The notes under the pieces: generated by a model | The model's input: only the letters and a program-made list of their open reading frames with translations | Database searches by the model: none | What the model was told of the DNA's origin: nothing | Shown: in pieces, positions 1 to 11,287 of the stretch | How the letters are laid out: each line of letters begins with the position of its first letter | Position numbering within the stretch: position 1 is the stretch's first letter | Source: Pomphorhynchus laevis | Lineage: Eukaryota > Acanthocephala > Palaeacanthocephala > Echinorhynchida > Pomphorhynchidae | Assembly (NCBI GenBank): GCA_012934845.2 | Contig: WNNJ02001610.1 | Coordinates: 1 to 64,000 of the forward strand | Length of the DNA stretch: 64,000 nucleotides | Direction of reading: 5' to 3' | Made by a program: the position numbers and the translations under genes

Positions 1-184
1 ATAAATATATATTATAATATATATTATTATATTATATAATAATATATATATTTAATATATTTAATATCCTTAAATATATTCAGTATTAATTCTAATATAT
101 TCTAATATAATATAATCTTTTATAATATTCATAATATATTTAGAAACTTATAAATATTATAATATTACATTATTATAATATTAT

Positions 185-830
185 ACTAGAAAACAAAATT
201 ACAAAAAAATCAATAGAATCGAGGTTCATATCTACCTTTTAAATGCACATTAAAACCACATTCTGTTTATACAAATAAAATACTTTAAGGCACACTTGAA
301 AAAATATTGTAAGGTAATCGAAATTAATCCTGGTATAAAACAATATTTCAGTATTAATTCTACAAAATAATTTTTAGAACACGAAAGGAATAAATTTTCA
401 AAATATAAATACGTACGATTTTAGTACGCTTTATACAAATCTAGATTTAGTAGATATTAAAAAAGCGTTAGTAAAATTACATAAAAATCCTATAAAATCT
501 AGGTTCATATGTAGTGCGTTTAAATGTACATTAAAACCACTTTCTGTCTATATGAATAAAATACTTAAATTTTTAAAGCACACTTTAAAAATATTGCAAG
601 GTAATCGAAATTAATACTGGTATAACAACACTATTTCAGTATTAATTCTACAAAATAATTTTTAGAACACGAAAGGAATAAATTTTCAAAATATAAATAC
701 GTACGATTTTAGTACGATTTATACAAATTTTGATAAAAATTTATTAAAGATGCATTAGAAAAATTAATTAATCTTATATTCGGAAAGATATATATATATA
801 TATGTTATAATAACTATAACACATATCTAA
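185..830 (+). mobile_element. Penelope-like element RT fragments (two tandem pieces)
   Basis: Two successive pieces (about 185-478 and 478-830) of the same RT segment, the stretch leading into motif A. Translating in mixed frames gives KCTLKP, a VIEIN-like string and KEFLE-like remnants that match the better copy at 37.2-37.6 kb. Both are riddled with stops and small deletions, so neither can code. The head-to-tail arrangement of the same partial segment is typical of PLEs, which often insert as partial tandems. Bases 1-184 are simple AT-rich sequence with no gene seen. Confidence 0.75.
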
Positions 831-1169
831 TAATTAATTAATTAGTAGATAATTAATTATTTTAATTAATTACGAGTAGTTCGTAGCTTGAAAAAATTGT
901 TTATATCTTATTGGCTTATTTTAAAATCACACAGTTCCCTGTGTCATTTTAAAATGTATTGTCATTTTAAAATTAAATTGCTATTGTTTTTAACTGTATC
1001 ATTTTAAAATTAATCAATAAGAAATAAACAATTTTTTAAAGCTACAAACCACTCGTAATTTCGATGACTAAAAAGTTTAATCCTCATTTTCGCAAGAAGG
1101 ATTTGGCAAGTCTTTCGTTACTTGAACGACCACAGAAATACTGATGAACGACCACAGAAATACTGGAAA

Positions 1170-2215
1170 TCAATTTCAGTATAAATTCTACAAAAGAATT
1201 TTTAGAACACACAAAAGGAATAAACTTTCAGAATATAAATACGTACGATTTAAGTATGCTTTATACAAATCGAGATTTAATAGATATTAAAGAAGCGTTA
1301 GTAAAATTAATTAACCTTATATTCGGAAAAAGATATACATATATATGTTATAATAATTATAACGCCTATCTAACAAAAATTAAATCATCAAGTAAATATA
1401 AATATATGGATAAAATTGAATTACTAGAATCCTTAACTATTTTGATAAATCAAAATTATTTAAAAGTAGGAACATCTATATTTAGAAATAAATATATTTA
1501 TTTCTAATAAATACATCTATTATACTACAGATTTATTAATTATTAATTAATTATTAATTATTAATTATATATTATTAATGTACAGTATTATTTTACAAAT
1601 AGCTTGGGATAATATTTTGAAACAATTAAATAAACCGTAGTAGCAGACATCCGTTTCTAAGCTTGTTTTTAAGCTTTATAGAATATGAATTTGTTCATAA
1701 CTGTTTAAAGAATAAATCTAAATTTTATAAAGATATGAAATATATGTCCCGATATATTGATGATATATGTGTATTTAATTCTAGCAATTTTAATTCAATA
1801 AGCGAACAAATTTACCTAGAAAGCCTTATTCTTAACAAAATCAATATTAATGATGAAGGAGGTGTATATCTAGATATGAAGATTAAATTAACATAAACTA
1901 AAACTACTTTTACTTTATATCTTAAAGATGACATTTAAATTTACAAGAAACATATTTTTGCATGAGCATTCATGCATACAATATAATATAAAATATAATA
2001 CATTAAATAATGAAATTTTAAGAATTGCAACAATATGTAATGATATTGGCTTTCTTCAAAATCATTTAAATAATTTAATAGATACATATTTTAAACTAGG
2101 TTACTATAAAAATACCATCAAACAAAAAATTGTAAAATATATTAATCAACACAATAATAATAAAAATATATTTAAAATCATTTGCGGAAATTTTTTATGG
2201 ATGGATAATAAATAA
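1170..2215 (+). mobile_element. Penelope-like RT pseudogene, motif A to thumb
   Basis: A longer copy of the same AT-rich PLE family. Seen in order: a motif A segment followed by FGKRYTYICYNNYNAYLTK (1256-1507), the segment after motif B with LSFIEYEF and the catalytic RYIDDICVFN (1663-1896), then the thumb/connector region with NDIGFLQNHLNNLID (1928-2215). The three parts are in different frames and separated by stops. The YxDD motif identifies a reverse transcriptase, and the DFSTLYTNL-type motif A in sister copies places it among Penelope-like elements. No GIY-YIG endonuclease follows; the copy runs straight into the structured 3' region. Confidence 0.85.
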
Positions 2216-2410
2216 AATACTTTGTATTAGAATAAGATACTATATAGTTTTACCAGAGGAAATACATCATTAGCATGTATTTGGCCCTGCTTCTATGTTG
2301 GATAGAGGAACAGGGACCGAAACCTGATAGCATAGCAGTTCCTCCTGATGACCTCTAACCCTTATTCTAATACAATGTCTGTTATTTATTAGTCAATTCA
2401 TAAAAATGAC
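2216..2410 (+). repeat. Structured 3' region of PLE family 1 (copy 1)
   Basis: A 15-bp outer stem (2222-2236 with 2361-2375) encloses a region with a small hairpin (GGAAATAC to GTATTTGG) and a second arm ending CATAGCAG. The same layout recurs downstream of PLE RT debris near 12.6, 13.25 and 38.25 kb, and in reverse at 27.9 kb. Function is unknown. It contains the words CGAAAC and CTGATGA, but in an order that does not fold as a standard hammerhead. Confidence 0.6.
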
Positions 2411-3640
2411 TTTTATTTCAAATTTTAATTTTTTATTTTAACTTGATATAAATAATAAATAAAAAATCTTATAACAATTATTTATTTTATTATTAAATTT
2501 TGATTTAGCATTATTATGTTTTGTTTATTTTATAATTACATTAAATACGTAGACTAAGTTAGCTGATTTGATGTATAAAAATAAATATATCTCAATACTT
2601 TATTTATTTCTAAGTAATATTGATGTATTTCTCAGTTTTATGAATGCTAGTAAGAGTTTTATCTATCTATAATACCTCGCTTGAACAAATATTTACATTG
2701 AAATGGTTTCCTTAACGAATGCATATCGTTAATCAATTTTCCTCGACTGAATTTTCTTACTCGTTACTCATTCGCATGTAGTAGACGAGTTTAATCAATT
2801 TATACGGCTGCTGCATTTTGTAAGTGGTTTAGTCAAAAGGGCGTTACAAACATTTGTCGACATATCAAGTGACAGTATTTATTCCTGTCCACTAATATAT
2901 TTTGTTTAAAGATGGCTATACTCTTTGTTTCGAACTGGATGTAATTCTGCACTATACTTCCCATGGTAGCAAAGTTATTAGCATAGCTAAAGTTTTCTCG
3001 ATAAAAATACACAAAGAAAACAATTCTAGATAGCTAACTTTAAGGATTCGTTCGATAAGGAATATTATTTCAGATGCAATCTGCAATAAATCCCGGGACA
3101 CTTGCTTATTGACTAGAGCTGCTCTTGGTCTTATATTATACGACTAAAACATTGACGTTATATTATGTTTTTTTATGCTTATTTAAATTTGTCATATTTT
3201 AAATTTGTCTAAAAGCTCTTTTTTGGAATTTATAATAAAAAGGTGATTTGTACAAGTATGACTTTACCTAACAATATTTTAAAATACATTTTTATTTCTT
3301 AAAGTACTTGTTTATAAACTGAAATAGAAGAAAAAGCCTTTTGAAGTAAACTTTAAAACTCCAAACTCGTCTCTTAAACATTAGACATAATTGTTCGCAA
3401 ACAATTAGTTTGCTATCATAGCCAGATATGAATTGTAATTATTATTAATATAATAATTGCTAATTAATACCCTTATCCATACTTTTAAATAATTTTGATT
3501 TATTAAAATAATTACCGCTTCGATTAATTCAATTTAATCTATATATTTTGAATATTTTTAAAAGTTGAATTTTTGGTAGGCGCTTTTATTATTATAACTT
3601 TTGATTGTTATTTGAATAAAAGTTATTAGATTATTCAAAA
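2411..3640. other. Non-coding stretch, nothing recognised
   Basis: AT-rich sequence with no reading frame or splice pattern I can connect to a gene. About 2640-3140 is less AT-rich and looks unique, but no product is recognisable on either strand. Confidence 0.5.
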
Positions 3641-3657
3641 TTATTAGATTTGATTAT

Positions 3658-4437
3658 CTAGTATCTTTTTCTAATACTAAGTATTTTATTTATTATCAAT
3701 CCAAAAAATTTTCCGCTTAATGGTCTAAATATATTTTTAATAATATCTTGCTGATTTATATATTTTGCTAATTCTATTTGATGATATTTTTTAAAGTAAC
3801 CTAGTTTAACAAAAGTATCTATTAAATTATTGATATGATTTTGAAGAAAGCCAATATCATTACATATTATAGCAATTCTTAAATTATTTAATGTATTATA
3901 TTTTATATTATATAGTATGCATAATATATGGAATGCTAATGCAAAAAATATGTTTCTACTAAATTTAAATATATTACCTTTACGATATAAATTAAAAGTA
4001 GTTTTAATTGATGTTAATTTAATGTTCATATCTAGATATATACTTTTTTTATCATTAACATTGTTTTTATTTAGAATGAGGCTACCTGGATAAATTTATT
4101 TGCTTATTGAATACAAATTATTAGAGTTAAATACACAAATATCATCAATATATCGAAACAAATATTTAAGATTTATTTTTTGAACAGTTATGATCAAATT
4201 CATATTTTATAAAGCTTAAAACCAAGTCAGCTATAATTGGGCTACTATTACCACCCATTGGAACACCTTTTACTCGTCTAAATATATATGTCCCTACTTT
4301 TAAATAATTTTGATTTATTAAAATGTTTAAGGATTCTATTTATTCAATTTTATCCATATATTTATATTTATTTATGGTATAACTTTGTTAGATAGGCGTT
4401 ATAGTTATTATAGCATATATATAATATAGTCGTATAT
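3658..4437 (-). mobile_element. Penelope-like RT pseudogene (minus strand, interrupted)
   Basis: Reads on the minus strand as the thumb region (3658-4029, with NDIGFLQNHINNLID), preceded by YxDD and motif B debris (about 4050-4270) and ending in the YNNYNAYLTK segment near 4380-4430. The rest of the same RT, motif A and the upstream part, resumes in the same orientation at about 5560. The 4.44-5.56 kb block therefore looks like an insertion into this copy. Stops and frameshifts throughout. Confidence 0.8.
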
Positions 4438-4453
4438 AATATTATATATATAT

Positions 4454-4509
4454 AATGTTCAGATTGAAACTGGAGCGAAGAGTTTTGCTCCAGTTTCAAT
4501 CTGAACATT
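4454..4509. repeat. Perfect 23-bp inverted repeat (hairpin)
   Basis: Arms 4454-4476 and 4487-4509 are perfect reverse complements around a 10-base loop. It lies just upstream of the hammerhead tandem repeat and inside the interrupted PLE copy. Role unknown. Confidence 0.9.
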
Positions 4510-4823
4510 TTAGAAATATAAATGGAATCCCTCGTGGATCCTGGACTGCTTTTCAATTTATACTTTAACAGTATATATAACAACAAATTTCTAACAACAA
4601 ATTATATTTTATATATTTGCACACTTTAGAGTGTCCCTGTAAAACAACATTTCTATTAAAAGGAATTTAGTGCCTGATGCATGGTTAAACCGCAATACGC
4701 ACTGTCATGCACAGAGCTTATGCTAAATTCCCTTCGATGATTCAGATTAAGGGTAGTTCTGTTTTTCGAGCTTTAGACATTGTTTAAGCGTGTGTTAAGG
4801 TGTCTATGGATGATTATTTAAGT

Positions 4824-4867
4824 CACGGTACCGATGAGCTCCGTTAGAGCGAAACGCGTATACCGTT
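4824..4867 (+). ncRNA. Type I hammerhead ribozyme, repeat unit 1 (core mutated)
   Basis: Stem I is ACGGTA (4825-4830) with TACCGT (4861-4866), 6 perfect pairs. The core word reads CCGATGA (4831-4837) instead of CTGATGA. Stem II is GCTC (4838-4841) with GAGC (4847-4850), loop CGTTA. GAAA lies at 4851-4854. Stem III is very short, AC with GT, leaving a GTA cleavage triplet ending at 4860. Minimal stem III hammerheads are known from PLEs and retrozymes. The T-to-C change in the invariant core should reduce or abolish cleavage. Confidence 0.8.
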
Positions 4868-5287
4868 GTTGAAATTTGTCGTCACACATAGGATGACTGG
4901 GCATACGTAGCGACTTTGAATATTGCGAGAATAATTCGGTTCTATTTCTTGATCTGATGAGGATATATAGAATGCTGCCTGGTGTTTATGCCTCTTCATG
5001 AGGAAAACATAGTGATTTATTTACGAGTACACCATTGTGTGTCCCAGGGCAGGTGTAACAACAAATTATATTTTATATATTTGTACACTTTAAAGTGTCC
5101 CTGTAAAACAGCATTTCTATTAAAAGGAATTTAGTGCCTGATGCATGGTTAAACCGCAATACGCACTGTCATGCACAGAGCTTATGCTAAATTTCCTCTG
5201 ATGATTCAGATTAAGGGTAGTTCTGTTTTTCGAGCTTTAGACATTGTTTAAGCGTGTGTTAAGGTGCCTATGGATGATTATTTAAGT

Positions 5288-5331
5288 CACGGTACTGATG
5301 AGCTCCGTTCGAGCGAAACGCGTATACTTTT
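5288..5331 (+). ncRNA. Type I hammerhead ribozyme, repeat unit 2 (core intact)
   Basis: CTGATGA at 5295-5301, stem II GCTC (5302-5305) with GAGC (5311-5314), loop CGTTC, GAAA at 5315-5318, and a two-pair stem III giving GTA with predicted cleavage after 5324. All invariant core bases are present. Stem I is weaker than in unit 1: ACGGTA (5289-5294) faces TACTTT (5325-5330), so one pair is a wobble and one is lost. Cleavage at both sites would release a 464-nt RNA. Confidence 0.85.
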
Positions 5332-5526
5332 GTTGAAGTTTGTCGTCACACATTGGATGACTGGGCATATGTAGCGACTTTGAATATTGCGAGAATAATT
5401 CGGTTCTATTTCTTGATCTGATGAGGATATATAGAATGCTGCCTGGTGTTTATGCCTCTTCATGAGGAAAACATAGTGATTTATTTACGAGTACACCATT
5501 GTGTGTCCCAGGGCAGGTGTAACAAC

Positions 5527-5559
<33 letters not shown>

Positions 5560-5565
<6 letters not shown>

Positions 5566-6420
5566 AGACTATTTTTTAATGCATCTTTAATATCTACTAC
5601 ATCTAGATTTGTATAAAGCGTACTAAACTCGTGTGTATTTATATTCTGAAATTTCTACCTTTTGTCTGTTCTAAAAATTCTTTTGTAGAATTAATACTGA
5701 AATAGTGTTTTATACCAGTATTAATTTCGATTACCCTACAATATTTATCGAAGTGCGCTTTAATTACTTTAAGTATTTTATTCATTTAAACATAAAGTGG
5801 TTTTACTGGACATTTAGATACATACGAATCTACGTTTTATTGGATTTTTATATTTATTTTATATTTTATCCATATATTTATATTTACTTGATGGTTTAAT
5901 TTTTGTTTGATATGTGTTATAGTTATTATAACATATACATATATATCCTTTTCCGAATATAAGATTAATTAATTTTTCTAATGCATCTTTAATATCTGAT
6001 AAATTCAGATTTGTATAAAGCGTACTAAAATCGTTCTTATTTATATTCTGAAAATTTACTCTTTTTGTGTTCTAAAAATTCTTTTGTGCCATTAATACTT
6101 AAATAGTGTTTTATACCAGTATTAATTTCGATTATCCTACAATATTTTTTTAAGTGTGCTTTAATTACTTTAAGATTCATATAAACGGAAAGTGGTTTTA
6201 ATGTACATTTAAACGCACTACATATTAACCTAGGTTTTGTTGGATTTTTTTGCAATTTTGGATTCAAATATAAACATGTATAGGTTCATTATCTGATTCA
6301 ATTTTTATACCCTTTTTATCCATTATTGAACAATGACTTTTAATAATTGTTTCTAATATTATAGAGATTTCTGATATTATATTATTTCTATATTATATTG
6401 GATTTCAATATAATATAGGT
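5560..6420 (-). mobile_element. Penelope-like RT fragments (minus strand)
   Basis: Two consecutive pieces (about 5560-5860 and 5880-6420) covering the motif A region and the segment upstream of it. The frame at 6037-6267 retains KCTLKPLSVYMN, EINTGIKHY and KEFLEHK. They continue the copy that was interrupted at 4.44 kb. Non-coding through stops and shifts. Confidence 0.75.
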
Positions 6421-7540
6421 GTATTTTTATGTTTTTATTATATCGCTACAACATCAGATTTTATTGATTTATTAAATAACGCATATTTGTGTGGCTACTA
6501 CACCTAGCGTAAAGGTACAATTGATTTGTCACATATGTTATTACTTTTTGATACAGCTGTATCCCACGTCTTAATTCTACAAATACTATATTTAATAGCA
6601 TTTACTTTTACTTGTGATTTATTTGATCTTACATCGATTCTTATTAAGTTGAATTATTTAATTATTTTTTATGATGCTACAAAAAATGATTTATTTTGTC
6701 TTAATAAAATTATAATACACAGACGCTCACGACGTTAATGTTGTAATTAAATTGTTGTCTTGCGCATGTGACGATAAGATCATATATTTCAAATGGTGGA
6801 ATTTCTATATTTTTGTAGCTGTTCCGTCAAAATAAGTTATTCTTCGTATTAAATATTGAGACTTTCTCAATATTTAAAGAGCGATTTCAACCTGAAACGT
6901 GTTAACACTAAAACTAACATTTTACTCAACACATTCAAACTTTTAAATTTCAGCCGATTATAATTTTTCAAATTTATTAAATTAGCTATCTTGTTAAATA
7001 ATTAATTATTTATTTGGTAATTGAACAATTATTATTTTGTAAATAATTATTTATTAAAGTATACGATAACCACATTACACTAGCAACTCCAAAGATGCAT
7101 GATTTTATAATTTATTTAGTATTTATAATATTTAAATCAAGTTTTTTAAACAACCGCTTGAATTTTGTACGTAAACAAATAAATAATAAACTAATAAATG
7201 ATAAACTAATAAATGATAAACTAATAAATTAATTTATTTTATTAACAATTGTGTAAATAAAAAAGAATTTCACTTTATCAAAAAACAAACAATTATATCA
7301 ATAATATATAAAATAAACAAAATATTCGTTTTATAACAAATATAGGCTATTGATCGAGTGAATAGAGCTAAAGTTTCTAACAATTCAAAAACTTTAAATA
7401 ACATACTTATATAATCTTCAAATTACGCTTTAATTAATAAGAAGCAATATAGAAACCACAATAAATTATGTTTTAATATTTTTATTATATTTAAATTAAA
7501 CAACGACAAACAATGAATTACAATTCAAAAATATTTATTA
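6421..7540. other. Non-coding stretch, nothing recognised
   Basis: AT-rich, with short simple repeats such as the ATAAACTAAT run near 7190-7230. The 70-codon frame at 6526-6738 (plus) is hydrophobic but low in complexity and matches nothing I know. Confidence 0.5.
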
Positions 7541-7559
7541 TTAAATCAATATTGGGTTT

Positions 7560-7860
7560 ATTATAAAGCATCGATATATTTCAATATTCAAAGTTCTATT
7601 TCGTATTTTTAATAAAACCAATATTAGTGATAAAGAAGATATATGTCTAGATATGAACATTAAATTACGATTAAGTAAAAATACTTTTAATTTATATCGT
7701 AAAGATGGCATATTTAAATTTACAAGAAACATATTTTTGCATGAGCTTTAATGCATAGCAAATAATATTAAATATAATACATTAAATAATGAAATTTTAA
7801 GAATTGCAACAATATGTAATGATATTGGCTTTCTTCAAAATCATTTAAATAATTAAATGC
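7560..7860 (+). mobile_element. Penelope-like RT thumb fragment
   Basis: Debris of the segment after YxDD through the NDIGFLQNH region, out of frame in places. It ends next to the SET exon. A closely similar fragment, with the same end sequence, occurs at about 8550-8690. Confidence 0.7.
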
Positions 7861-7871
7861 ATTATTCATTA

Positions 7872-8182
7872 CTAAACATTATTCATTGCATATCCGCTAC
7901 GAATATCCTCAGAATCATCAATATCAATTGTGCGCAGGTACTGAAGAGCCGCTTCGTCTTCGGGTTCAATAAGAGCCGATAACTGAGGATGATTGATAAA
8001 AACAGTCACCCAAAAGTGTGATATCTTTGAGATAAGTTCTGCCCGTTTCTTGTAATGCGGTTGTCGCTGCTTGTTATACTTGATTTCAACTTTGAGAATT
8101 TCTTCGCTTGCCATTTCGTTGAGACGATCCAATTGCGTTTGAACTTCATCAATTTGCTCGATTGTCTTCTGAGCCTCTTTGT
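7872..8182 (-). CDS. SET: SET / template-activating factor I exon (NAP family), partial
   Basis: The minus-strand frame matches the start of the conserved core of SET, a NAP-family histone chaperone and PP2A inhibitor in the nucleus. Recognisable strings are [46 protein letters not shown] and EDIRSGY. It covers the dimerisation helix and the beginning of the earmuff domain, about 100 of roughly 280 residues. A splice acceptor (TTCTTCTGAAG on the minus strand) lies exactly where vertebrate SET genes splice their alternative first exons to the shared exon, so this is probably a true exon rather than a processed copy. After SGY the sequence departs from the family and stops. No neighbouring SET exon is visible, and PLE debris lies on both sides. 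It could be a live exon with distant partners or an orphan fragment. Confidence 0.85.
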
Positions 8183-8349
8183 CTTCAGAAGAAAACACAT
8201 GAAATAGTTTTGATTAAATAATTTAATTAACAAATATTTAAATAGATATTTTAAACTAAGTTACTACAAATATACAATCAAACAGAAAATAGCAAAATAT
8301 ATAAATCAACAAAATAATATTTATTCAACAAGTAAACAGATTTGTCCAA

Positions 8350-8700
8350 ATAGCCGTCTTTTTAATAAAACTAATACTTATGATAAAGAAAGGTACCTAG
8401 ATATTAACATTAAATTAACATAAATTAAAACTACTTTTAATTTATATCGTGAAGAGGACATATTTATTAAATTCACGAGAATACCAAATAATATAAAATA
8501 TAATTTTATATTTTATAAAAAATTATAAATATTTTATATGACATATTTTTGCATGAGCTTTAATGCATAGCAAATAATATTAAATATAATACGTCAAATA
8601 ATAAAATTTTAAAAATTGCCATAATATGTAATGATATTGGTTTTCTTCAAAATCAATTAAATAATTAAATGCATTAATCATTACTAAACAATAAAATTTG
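8350..8700 (+). mobile_element. Penelope-like RT thumb fragment
   Basis: A second degraded piece of the post-YxDD region, sharing its last 150 bp with the copy at 7.74-7.87 kb, including the tail AAATGCATTA.TCATTACTA. No intact frame. 8701-9030 holds only AT-rich sequence. Confidence 0.6.
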
Positions 8701-9087
8701 AAATCTTCAATTTCCATGTTTAACGAACCTTATTAGTTTTATTAAGAAAGCAAAAGTTTAATGAACGAAAACGATCAATGACTTGCACGTAACTAAAAAT
8801 AATGTATGGTAAACGAGTAAAGATCGTTTATCATGTAATGTCAGGCACCTATGAACACGTTTATAAATTAGATAAACGTTCTCTAAAATGCCTTATAATT
8901 TAAAAATTATAATTTTATAAGATATTATAATATATATTACAATTATATATTTATTAATCTAAATAATTAATAAAAATATTAATAATTTATTATAATTATA
9001 ACTGTTTAAAAAATTGCTACAAGAAAATAGTCAGAAATTATATTCTTCCGGGATCTGCTGGCGATCGTCTCCCTGATGCATGCCCCG

Positions 9088-9938
9088 TTACCCCTCTGAA
9101 TGGCTGCGCTGATCCTCTGTAGCAGGAATCTCCACGAGCGTATGTCGCTGTTCGCCAAGCTGGATTTTCCTTCCGAGTGATATCAAGAATACTTCAGAGT
9201 TTGTTCCAAGTGCGCCCAGGGATTCGATAGCTATTGGTACAAAAACCGTGAACGCGGGATTCAGGTCGCTGTACTTTGTGTGCTTTCTTCGCTTGGCATC
9301 CGATTCCAAGGCGCCTGCACCGAGTAATGAACGGGTCAAATAGGAGGATGCCAGTGTGTGTTTACACATGTGTAATCCCATGCGAGAAGCCTCCCACATT
9401 TCCAGGGCACAAGAATAGCGCCGTCTGGCCATTTACCATCGGTACGCAGCATTACAGTTGGCTCCGGTGTACTCGGATAACCTGCAATGGCGAGTGACGC
9501 TTTGATTATGGCATTAATCTGTACTTGCCAAAAATGTCGTCCGGTCGACTTATGGCAGTCCAATCCGTGCTGTCCAAAAGAATCCACCGCTGCTCCGCAG
9601 TGACATCTAAGCGCTGCACATATACGAAGTTCCAAACGTAGGCCTACTGCAATTCTCACGGTTTCGTCGTCCAACCTTGTACCTGAAGAGGCGCATGAGA
9701 CGGCCTCTAGGAATGCACCCACCGCATTTCCCTCAACCGCGTGCAGACGTGCAATTTCTGATGGTTCAGAAGCTGATACCAATAGCCGTCGACTTATCTG
9801 TTGGTAAATAGGTCTGCTCCAAGAACCCTGTCTCTGTGCATCCTTCAGTGACTCAGTGGTGATAAGTGAGGACCACATTAATTTATAGTCGGCGAAGTCG
9901 GGGTTACTACTGACTGGGATTGGACTGCCCGACAACAA
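9088..9938 (-). pseudogene. Element A C-terminal CCHC plus PD-(D/E)XK-like nuclease region
   Basis: Frame 9336-9938 carries a zinc knuckle (CHCGAAVDSFGQHGLDC), an HFWQVQINAIIK segment, then RTDGKWPDGAILVPW and LLAWDYTCVNT. The spacing of the PDG Asp and the WDxT Asp resembles the PD-(D/E)XK nuclease fold used by R2-like elements to nick target DNA; that function is inference. After a frameshift near 9340 the domain continues in frame 9088-9432 as LASSYLTRSLLGAGALESDA and FVPIAIESLGALG, the conserved family terminus. Confidence 0.75.
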
Positions 9939-10052
9939 GCGCTACACCAACCCTTGCGTTTTTGACACTATGGACAGATAAGCTGGTAAAGCTATATTGG
10001 CGACGGATGTCATCCCGAGACTCCCGAGAATAACCGTAAGGGTAGCCTTGCA

Positions 10053-10391
10053 TCAAGCTCTATCGTCGAGATGGATGTTAAGTACCGCCTCAAGGGAGGA
10101 ACGCAAAATGTTGTCGTAATCGTTAATCGATGTTCGCTTGAAGGCTGGTGTAGAACGAAGAAGATATCCGATTTTTGGGATGCTAACACAATGTTCAAGC
10201 AGGTATAACGCGTCATGAGAGAGTAGGACGTCGGTTCCGTGGAATAACCAAGATGTGTCACAGTGACAGCTTCTGACCAGGAGTAAAATCTGGGGTGTGT
10301 GCATTCTGACTGCTCGAATTACAACCGATCGGCTTACGCAATTAAATGCATTCCGAAAATCCAATTTCAATATCTCCGTATTGTGTGGCAT
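10053..10391 (-). pseudogene. Element A RT motif A joined to thumb
   Basis: ILKLDFRNAFNCVSR is RT motif A with its metal-binding Asp. Shortly after it the frame continues into HCVSIPKIGYLLRSTPAFKR, the thumb region. Motifs B and C (the AQGDP and ADD motifs kept in element B) are absent between them, an internal deletion of the active site. Confidence 0.75.
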
Positions 10392-10583
10392 TAATCTGAT
10401 TTGCGTGCGGCATGCGTGTACCGCTGCTTCTGCTCCACAAGTTGTACTGACACCGATCTGTTTCGGTGAAAGAAGGTGGATGGCCTCCGGTGACTCGGTA
10501 GCATGCCACTTTGGCTACGAGACGACGAAGTACATTACCGATCGCGATCGGACGAAGTCTACCATCAGGCCTTCCGAGGGCAA

Positions 10584-11162
10584 TTAACTTAGCCTAAAGA
10601 AGAAAGAACTAATCTCTTTTGGAACTGCCCCGGACATCATCATTGACGAAAAGTTCGCGATTTCCCGTAGCAACACTTGACCTGTTGCCGTGGAACTGGA
10701 ACCCGTAAGGTCCTTCAGGTGCAATGGGCTTAAACTGTCAGGTCCACCAGGCGCGCTATTGGCGAAGGAACTGATTGCACGTGTGACCTCATCTATGCAT
10801 GTCGCTACACAATAAGCTGAGTTATCGAGAAGCTTTTCCAGTTTGCCGGAATCATGGATTTGACGATGAGGGTGTAATCGTTGCAAGGCGCATGAAATGT
10901 CGGCACTGTAATTTGCAAAACTGTGTTTGCTCGCTAACAAACGAATTGCGCCGCGAGCGTCCCCCAGTTCCACCTTTTCGGAGATTTTTCTGCATAATTC
11001 TTCATTGTCGTCACGATTACATTTTCGCTTTCTTGGTTGGATCGAGATGTGAGTGCATTGGGTACTGCTATTGTAGACATCCATTCCTACCTCCGAGAAA
11101 AATTGTGAAGTGGCCATTTTGACAAAACTGGTTAGTGTCGGTATGATGTGCCGCTGGTACAC
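10584..11162 (-). pseudogene. Element A pre-RT linker and RT start
   Basis: 192-codon frame. It contains KISEKVELGDARGAIRLLAS, then EVTRAISSFANSAPGGPDSL (RT region 0/1) and LHLKDL. These blocks are characteristic of this RT family and also occur in element D (SAGGPDSLSPAYLKNL). The frame is lost just before the RT fingers. Confidence 0.75.
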
Positions 11163-11287
11163 GTAAACAGTAGCGAGGGAAAAGTAACAAATCTTGCCAC
11201 GCTATCAGATCAGACGGTGCCTCGGATACTGCCCGTACCGATGACCCTAGGTTTTAGCTCCACAGTCGGTCGTGCTCCCTTAGGAAT

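Larger units (their letters stand above)
4592..5519 (+). repeat. 464-bp tandem repeat, retrozyme-like
   Basis: Two full head-to-tail units (4592-5055 and 5056-5519) with an exact 464-bp period, and the first bases of a third unit at 5520. The units are nearly identical. No reading frame is conserved. Each unit carries a hammerhead ribozyme in the same position and strand. Two-unit arrays of a few hundred bp with a type I hammerhead per unit are the described form of metazoan retrozymes, non-autonomous elements thought to spread as circular RNAs using PLE enzymes. Assignment to that class is inference from architecture. Confidence 0.8.

Noticed and set aside
2280..2350. Hammerhead in the PLE 3' structured region
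   Set aside because: GAAAC and CTGATGA are both present but in the wrong order, and no stem III with a cleavage triplet could be drawn.
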